Made by a program: the position numbers and the translations under genes. From Actinomycetes bacterium (GTDB lineage: Bacteria; Actinomycetota; Acidimicrobiia; Acidimicrobiales; RAAP-2): a stretch of DNA of 9,220 nucleotides. Positions 4,891 to 9,220 of this stretch are shown here, piece by piece. Each line of letters opens with the position of its first letter. Position 1 is the stretch's first letter. A model generated the notes under the pieces. It was not told the origin of the DNA, ran no database searches, and saw only the letters and a list, made by a program, of their open reading frames with translations. The DNA is taken from positions 1 to 9,220 of the forward strand of contig JAJYXS010000004.1 of the NCBI GenBank assembly GCA_021801615.1, written 5' to 3'.

Positions 4891-6342
4891 ATGACCCCAA
4901 ACGGAGACACGGGCACGCTCGAGCGGCTGTCGAACTTCGTGAACGGGACGCACGTCGACGCCGACGGGCCGATGGCCCCGGTGATCGACCCCTGCACCGG
5001 GCAGGCGTACGCCGAGGCACCGGTGTCGAGCGCGGCCGACGTCGACCGGGCCATGAAGGCTGCGGCCGACGCCTTCCCCGGATGGCGGGACCGTTCTCCG
5101 AGCCAGCGGAGCCTGGCCCTCTTCCGGATCGCCGACGCCCTCGAGAGCCGGGCCGAGGAGCTGGTCCGCGTGGAGTCGCGCAACACCGGCAAGCCCATCG
5201 GGCTGACGCTGTCCGAAGAGATCCCTCCCATGGTCGACCAGATCCGGTTCTTCGCCGGCGCCGCCCGCATGCTCCACGGCCTGTCGGCAGGCGAGTACAT
5301 GGCCGGCCACACCTCGATGATCCGGCGCGAGCCGATCGGGGTCTGCGCCGCGGTGACGCCGTGGAACTACCCGATGATGATGGCGGTCTGGAAGTGGGCG
5401 CCCGCGATCGCCGCCGGCAACACGATGGTGCTGAAGCCTTCGGACACGACGCCCGCCTCCATGCTCTTCATGGCCGAGATCATGGCCGAGCACCTCCCGC
5501 CCGGCGTCATCAACGTCGTCTGCGGGGACCGCGACACCGGCCGTGCCCTCGTCGCGCACCCGACCCCGGCCATGGTGTCGGTGACCGGGAGCGTGCGCGC
5601 GGGCATGGAGGTGGCGGGCTCCGCCGCCGCGACGCTCAAGCGTGTCCACCTCGAGCTCGGCGGCAAGGCGCCGGTCATCGTGTTCGACGACGCCGACGTC
5701 GAGTCGACCGCCGCGGGCATCGCCGGCGCCGGCTACTTCAACGCGGGGCAGGACTGCACCGCCGCGACCCGCGTCCTCGCCGGGCCGAGGGTCCACGACG
5801 ACCTGCTCGCCGCGCTCGCCGAGCAGGCGAAGGCCACGACCACGGGCACGCCGGACGACGAGTCGTGCCTGTACGGACCGCTCAACAACGAGCACCAGCT
5901 CGCCCGCGTCCGTGGCTTCCTCGAGCGCCTCCCCGCGCACGCAGAGGTGGTCACCGGAGGCCAGCAGGTGGGGACGACGGGCTACTTCTTCGCCCCGACC
6001 GTCGTGGACGGGCTCCACCAGGACGACGAGATGATCCAGCAGGAGGTGTTCGGCCCGGTCATCTCCGTCCAGCAGTTCTCCGACGAGGACCAGGCGCTCG
6101 CCTGGGCGAACGGCGTGGACTACGGGCTCGCCTCGAGCGTGTGGACCAAGGACCACGGCCGTGCCATGCGGATGGCCAAGGGGCTCGACTTCGGCTGCGT
6201 CTGGATCAACACGCACATTCCGCTGGTCGCAGAGATGCCCCACGGCGGCTTCAAGAAGTCGGGCTACGGCAAGGACCTGTCCATGTACGGCTTCGAGGAC
6301 TACACGCGCATCAAGCACGTGATGAGCAACATCGAGGCTTGA
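4891..6342 (+). CDS. patD: gamma-aminobutyraldehyde dehydrogenase-like aldehyde dehydrogenase
   Basis: This 483-residue NAD(P)-dependent aldehyde dehydrogenase has an intact active site. The oxyanion asparagine N159 lies in TPWNYP, K182 in LKPSD, the NAD-loop region VTGS at 231-234, the general base E255 in LELGGKAP, and the catalytic cysteine C289 in GQDCTA. The C-terminal stretch (GCVWINTH, EMPHGGFKKSGYGKD, YGFEDYTRIKHVM) is what aminobutyraldehyde dehydrogenases (PatD/YdcW, EC 1.2.1.19) look like. It should oxidise 4-aminobutyraldehyde to GABA, completing the product of the aminotransferase. The ATG at 4891 is preferred over an in-frame ATG at 4876 because GGGAGGAA lies six bases before it. 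It is divergent from the regulator. Related betaine-aldehyde or other aminoaldehyde specificity cannot be excluded. Confidence 0.88.
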   Translation: MTPNGDTGTLERLSNFVNGTHVDADGPMAPVIDPCTGQAYAEAPVSSAADVDRAMKAAADAFPGWRDRSPSQRSLALFRIADALESRAEELVRVESRNTGKPIGLTLSEEIPPMVDQIRFFAGAARMLHGLSAGEYMAGHTSMIRREPIGVCAAVTPWNYPMMMAVWKWAPAIAAGNTMVLKPSDTTPASMLFMAEIMAEHLPPGVINVVCGDRDTGRALVAHPTPAMVSVTGSVRAGMEVAGSAAATLKRVHLELGGKAPVIVFDDADVESTAAGIAGAGYFNAGQDCTAATRVLAGPRVHDDLLAALAEQAKATTTGTPDDESCLYGPLNNEHQLARVRGFLERLPAHAEVVTGGQQVGTTGYFFAPTVVDGLHQDDEMIQQEVFGPVISVQQFSDEDQALAWANGVDYGLASSVWTKDHGRAMRMAKGLDFGCVWINTHIPLVAEMPHGGFKKSGYGKDLSMYGFEDYTRIKHVMSNIEA

Positions 6343-6382
6343 CCCGGCAGAGCACCCCGCCGACCGCCAGGGCCGACAGGAG

Positions 6383-6437
6383 ACCACCGCCCCGACCGCC
6401 CCGACCGCCAACCTCCAACACCGCCAACCCGCCGAGC
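6383..6437 (+). terminator. C-rich, G-poor tract (rut-like) after the dehydrogenase gene
   Basis: The spacer downstream of the aldehyde dehydrogenase gene contains a strongly C-rich, G-poor RNA stretch with tandem CCGACCGCC units (6392-6400, 6401-6409, with an imperfect copy before) followed by AACCTCCAACACCGCCAACC. Unstructured C-over-G bubbles are what Rho loads on. In this position the tract could cause partial termination between the two genes. Inference from composition only; there is no U-tract intrinsic terminator. Confidence 0.35.
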
Positions 6438-6462
6438 GGCGTCCGCAGGGACGCCAAAGGAG
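6438..6462 (+). promoter_or_regulatory. perfect hairpin abutting the ald Shine-Dalgarno
   Basis: GGCGTCC (6438-6444), loop GCAG, GGACGCC (6449-6455) forms a perfect 7-bp stem. It is followed directly by AAAGGAG (6456-6462), the ribosome binding site for the GTG at 6473 (ten-base spacing, slightly long). The hairpin could protect, pause or modulate translation of ald, or act as the stem of a weak terminator for the gene before. Confidence 0.45.
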
Positions 6463-6472
6463 CCGTTCCGCC

Positions 6473-7591
6473 GTGATCATCGGTGTCCCCAAGGAAGTGA
6501 AGACCGACGAGTACCGGGTCGCGACCACCCCGGCGGGGGTGCGCGAGCTGACGTCTGCGGGCCACACCGTCCACGTCGAGCAGGGCGCGGGCGAGGGCTC
6601 CTCGATCCGCGACGCGGAGTACGCCGCGACCGGTGCCAAGATCGTGCCGGACGCCGACGAGGTGTGGGCCAGCGCGGACATGGTCTTGAAGGTCAAAGAG
6701 CCCGTCGCCGAGGAGTACCACCGGCTGAGCCTGCGTTCCGACCAGGTCCTGTTCACCTATCTGCACCTGGCGGCCTCCCGCGAGTGCACCGACGCGCTCG
6801 TCGCGGCGGGCAACGTGGCGATCGCCTACGAGACCGTCCGGCTGCCGGACAACTCACTGCCCCTCCTCACCCCGATGAGCGAGGTCGCCGGCCGCATGTC
6901 GCCACTCGTCGCTTCGCACCACCTCATGCGCTCGGGCGGGGGCAGGGGCACCTTGGTGTGCGGCGTGCCGGGGGTCGAGGCCGCGAAGATCGTGATCCTC
7001 GGCGCGGGGGTCGCAGGCATGGCTGCGGCGACCCTGGCCGTCGGGGTGCACGCCAGCGTCTACATCCTCGACAAGAACCTCGAGCGGCTGCGCCAGGTCG
7101 ACCACCACTTCCGCGGCGCGCTCGAGACCGTCGCCTCGAGCACCCATGCGATCGAGGAGCAGTGCCTCGACGCCGACATCGTGATCGGGGCGGTGCTCGT
7201 CGTGGGCGCAAGGGCCCCGAAGCTCGTCACCGACGACCTGGTCGCCCGCATGCGGCCCGGGTCGGTGCTGGTCGACATCTCGGTGGACCAGGGAGGGTGC
7301 TTCGAGTCCACGCGTCCCACCACCCACTCGAACCCGACCTTCATGGTCCACGACTCGGTCTTCTACTGCGTCGCCAACATGCCCGGCGCGGTCCCTCACA
7401 CCTCCACCTACGCGCTCGCCAACGCGACGCTGCCCTACACGCTCGAGCTCGCCAACCACGGCTGGCAGGACGCCGTCCGGCGCGACCCCGCGCTCGCCGA
7501 GGGGGTGAACGTCGTCCACGGCGCGATCACCTGCGCGCCGGTCGCCGAGGCGCACGGGCTCGTGCACACGCCGCTCGACCAGGTGCGCTGA
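6473..7591 (+). CDS. ald: alanine dehydrogenase
   Basis: This 372-residue NAD-dependent L-alanine dehydrogenase (EC 1.4.1.1) interconverts alanine plus NAD and pyruvate plus ammonium plus NADH. It can be followed along its whole length against the Mycobacterium tuberculosis enzyme from memory. The substrate residues R15 (TDEYR) and K75 (LKVKEP) are present. H98 in FTYLHLAASRE and D272 in SVDQGGCFE match H96 and D270 there, shifted by a two-residue insertion. The Rossmann motif GAGVAG is at 177-182 and the MPGAVPHTSTYALANATLPY block is intact. GTG start; MIIGVPKE matches the family's usual N-terminus. It lies 130 bp after the aldehyde dehydrogenase on the same strand. Next to a pyruvate-dependent aminotransferase its likely job is to recycle alanine to pyruvate. 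A general nitrogen or redox role is also possible. Confidence 0.96.
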   Translation: MIIGVPKEVKTDEYRVATTPAGVRELTSAGHTVHVEQGAGEGSSIRDAEYAATGAKIVPDADEVWASADMVLKVKEPVAEEYHRLSLRSDQVLFTYLHLAASRECTDALVAAGNVAIAYETVRLPDNSLPLLTPMSEVAGRMSPLVASHHLMRSGGGRGTLVCGVPGVEAAKIVILGAGVAGMAAATLAVGVHASVYILDKNLERLRQVDHHFRGALETVASSTHAIEEQCLDADIVIGAVLVVGARAPKLVTDDLVARMRPGSVLVDISVDQGGCFESTRPTTHSNPTFMVHDSVFYCVANMPGAVPHTSTYALANATLPYTLELANHGWQDAVRRDPALAEGVNVVHGAITCAPVAEAHGLVHTPLDQVR

Positions 7592-7638
7592 CCTGGGGGG
7601 TGACCGCTCCACGTGCCGGGAGGTGCTGTGAGCCTCCT
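7579..7638. terminator. convergent ald / glycosylase end with weak stem-loops
   Basis: Only 46 bp separate the two convergent stop codons. CCAGGT (7579-7584), six-base loop, ACCTGG (7591-7596) forms a stem over the ald stop. GGAGG (7619-7623) with CCTCC (7633-7637) forms a second small stem readable from either side. Neither is followed by a T-run on either strand, so intrinsic termination is doubtful. Confidence 0.25.
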
Positions 7639-8240
7639 CAGGAAACGTAGCGGCTCCCGGCCACCCAGAACCGCCAGTCGGCCTCGACCGCCCTGGTGAT
7701 CCCGACGCGCGGGCCCCGGGCGAGCGCCGCGCCCGCCGGCGGCGGCGTGGCGTCGTCGAGCAGCCGGACCGCCGACGCGGGCGAGAGCAGGTCCGCGCCG
7801 TCGTGGGTCCTGGTGATCCCGAGCGCCGCCGTGAGGTTGGCAGGGCCCCTGCACAGGTCGCGCAGCGCGGGCGGGGTGTCGCTCCTGCGGCGCGCGGCCC
7901 GGGCGGCGGCCATCTCCTCGATGCCGCTCACCGGCTCGAGGGCACGCAGCAGCACAGCACCTGCGACGCCCTCGTCGCCGCAGACCACGTTCGCGCACCA
8001 GTGCATGCCGTAGGAGAAGTACACGTAGAGCAGCCCCGCGCGGCCGAACATGGTGGCGTTGCGCGCGGTGCGGCCGCGGTAGGCGTGGGACGCCGGGTCG
8101 GCCTCGCCGCGGTACGCCTCGACCTCGACGATCCGCGCCGCAAGACGTCCGTGGACCAAGAGCTTGCCGAGGAGGTACGGCGCGACCTCGAGCGGGTCCG
8201 CCCTGAGCGCCCCTCGAAGGACCGCGCGCCGGCGCGCCAC
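7638..8240 (-). CDS. DNA-3-methyladenine glycosylase (AAG/MPG family)
   Basis: This 200-residue protein is a typical bacterial size for the AAG/MPG base-excision-repair family, which flips and removes 3-methyladenine, hypoxanthine and similar bases. IVEVEAYRGEADPASH (37-52) carries the catalytic glutamate E41, plus Y43 and H52, at exactly the spacing of human AAG E125, Y127 and H136. LYVYFSYGMHWCAN (71-84) matches the LYVYxxYGMxxCxN block, with Y74 and N84 in the places of Y159 and N169. The C-terminal PRVGI...DWRFWVAGSRYVS is also family-typical. The start is GTG, three bases after the argH stop codon, with no clear Shine-Dalgarno, so it is probably translationally coupled to argH. It is an ordinary housekeeping repair gene, converging on ald. 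Confidence 0.95.
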   Translation of the reverse strand: MARRRAVLRGALRADPLEVAPYLLGKLLVHGRLAARIVEVEAYRGEADPASHAYRGRTARNATMFGRAGLLYVYFSYGMHWCANVVCGDEGVAGAVLLRALEPVSGIEEMAAARAARRRSDTPPALRDLCRGPANLTAALGITRTHDGADLLSPASAVRLLDDATPPPAGAALARGPRVGITRAVEADWRFWVAGSRYVS

Positions 8241-8243
8241 GGC

Positions 8244-9220
8244 TCAGGCGCCGCGCTCGGGATCCTCGTCCCGGACGGACCCGTGCTCCGGGGAGTGCGA
8301 AGGCGCGGGCGCCGGGGCGGCCCCGTGCTCCGGGGCGTGCGAGGACCCCACGGTGCGCGGGGGCGCGGGTGCTGAGTCCGGGACCGGCGCCGCCCGCAGC
8401 GTCTGGATGTGGATCGCGAGCCGCGAGCGGTCCACGTCGAGCCGGCGCGCGAACCGCTCCTTCTGCTCGGCGACGGGGAGGGGACCTGCGCCGCCTGGGG
8501 TGGTCCGCCGGGCGACCGAGACGCCGGGCCCGAGCAGCGCTGCGCCCTCGTCGCCCAGGTCCGGGTGGGCCTGGACGAGCTCGACGAGGGGGACGTGGCG
8601 TGCGACCGACTGCTTCACGAGGCCGGCCACCAGCGCGTGCGCCCTGCGGAAGGGCATGCCCCTCGAGACGAGGAGCTCGGCGAGGTCGACCGCGGCGGAC
8701 GTCGGGGCGTCGGCCGCCGCCTGCATCCGCTCGACGTGCCACTCGGCCGTCGCGTACAGGCCCGTCAACGCGCCGAGCACCGCACGGACCTGCACGCTCG
8801 CGTCGAACAGCGGCTCCTTGTCCTCCTGCAGGTCGCGGTTGTAGGCGAGCGGCAGGGCCTTCAAGGTCGCGAGCATGCCGGCCAGGTGGCCGATGAGCCT
8901 GCCGGACTTTCCCCGGGCGAGCTCCGCCACGTCGGGGTTCTTCTTCTGGGGCAGCATCGAGCTGCCGGTCGCGTAGGCGTCGTCGAGCGTGCAGAAGCCC
9001 CACTCCTCGCTCGACCACAAGACGATCTCCTCGCCCATGCGCGACAGGTGGACGCCGAGGAGCGCGAGGACGAACAGCGCCTCGGCGGCGAAGTCCCGGT
9101 CGCTCACCGCGTCGAGCGAGTTCTCGAAGCGCGCGGAGAACCCGAGCTGCTCGGCGACGAAGTCGGGATCGAGCGGCAGCGAGGAGCCAGCGAGCGCTCC
9201 GGCGCCGAGCGGGGAGACGT
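8244..9220 (-). CDS. argH: argininosuccinate lyase, C-terminal part (5' end outside window)
   Basis: ArgH splits argininosuccinate into arginine and fumarate, the last step of arginine biosynthesis. The reading frame is open to the right edge; 324 residues are visible of an expected 460 or more, so roughly the first third is missing. It starts here within PLGAGALAGSS (9209-9177), followed by FENSLDAVSDRDF. The fumarase/aspartase superfamily signature GSSMLPQKKNPD is at about residues 85-96 of the fragment and supplies the mobile catalytic serine loop. SVARRTTPGGAGP near residue 194 is the usual C-terminal region. The last 47 or so residues (8387-8247), rich in Pro, Ala, His and Glu, go beyond the usual ArgH end and are partly repeat-encoded. 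The gene runs straight into the glycosylase gene (three-base gap). Confidence 0.95.
   Translation of the reverse strand, partial: VSPLGAGALAGSSLPLDPDFVAEQLGFSARFENSLDAVSDRDFAAEALFVLALLGVHLSRMGEEIVLWSSEEWGFCTLDDAYATGSSMLPQKKNPDVAELARGKSGRLIGHLAGMLATLKALPLAYNRDLQEDKEPLFDASVQVRAVLGALTGLYATAEWHVERMQAAADAPTSAAVDLAELLVSRGMPFRRAHALVAGLVKQSVARHVPLVELVQAHPDLGDEGAALLGPGVSVARRTTPGGAGPLPVAEQKERFARRLDVDRSRLAIHIQTLRAAPVPDSAPAPPRTVGSSHAPEHGAAPAPAPSHSPEHGSVRDEDPERGA
8281..8342 (-). repeat. 20-bp direct repeat inside the argH tail
   Basis: Two copies of CCGTGCTCCGGGGMGTGCGA at 8281-8300 and 8323-8342 differ at one base and are 42 bp apart. On the coding strand they encode SHSPEHG and SHAPEHG in the non-canonical C-terminal tail of ArgH. 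This looks like a recent short duplication in disordered coding sequence. Confidence 0.85.

Noticed and set aside
3907..6756. A very long open frame on the minus strand across the aldehyde dehydrogenase gene.
   Set aside because: Only its left end is real (the Lrp regulator). The rest is antisense to the dehydrogenase, which has complete motifs and a good ribosome binding site; long antisense frames are normal in DNA with GC-rich third positions.
8281..8342. Two-copy repeat considered as the edge of a CRISPR array or mobile element.
   Set aside because: Only two copies, in frame within the argH coding sequence, with no spacer regularity, terminal inverted repeats or transposase.

Overview
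The window is very GC-rich and strongly codon-biased chromosomal DNA. It reads as a high-GC actinomycete (Actinomycetota). The 5' end of a 16S rRNA gene at the left edge and the gene families present (Smr, an Lrp-regulated amine catabolism locus, Ald, Aag, ArgH) fit that. The V1 stretch of the 16S looks compatible with Acidimicrobiia or a relative, but this is impression only.

Layout, left to right. Positions 1-123 hold the 5' end of 16S rRNA on the minus strand. It is preceded by a leader of about 330 nt with a boxB-like hairpin and boxA (327-358) and a good sigma70-type promoter (460-488). Upstream of that promoter lies a five-copy 8-bp repeat (603-642) whose minus strand is a regular G-quadruplex motif. 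From 708 to 4533 four genes run on the minus strand toward the rRNA operon. In transcription order they are an Lrp/AsnC regulator with a long N-terminal extension, a class III (omega) aminotransferase overlapping it by ATGA, a FAD-dependent DAO/PuuB-type amine oxidoreductase, and a small stand-alone Smr-domain protein. Divergent from the regulator, on the plus strand, are a gamma-aminobutyraldehyde dehydrogenase-like enzyme (4891-6342) and alanine dehydrogenase (6473-7591). The right end is a separate minus-strand housekeeping unit: argH (cut by the window edge, with an unusual Pro/Ala/His-rich tail) followed 3 bases later by a 3-methyladenine DNA glycosylase gene, which converges on ald.

How the genes fit together (inference from families). 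The aminotransferase would deaminate putrescine or a similar omega-amine using pyruvate, giving an aminoaldehyde and alanine. The aldehyde dehydrogenase would oxidise the aldehyde. Alanine dehydrogenase would regenerate pyruvate from alanine, releasing ammonium and NADH. The FAD enzyme offers a second, oxidative route into the amine. The Lrp-type regulator sits between the two arms and is the natural local controller. No polyamine transporter, gamma-glutamyl ligase or succinate-semialdehyde dehydrogenase is in the window, so the substrate is not fixed.

I see no CRISPR array, transposon, tRNA or phage gene. I also see no clearly new multi-gene system. The less ordinary signals are the G4 repeat near the rRNA promoter, the C-rich tract plus hairpin in front of ald, the transaminase/Ald pairing, and the repeat-encoded ArgH tail.
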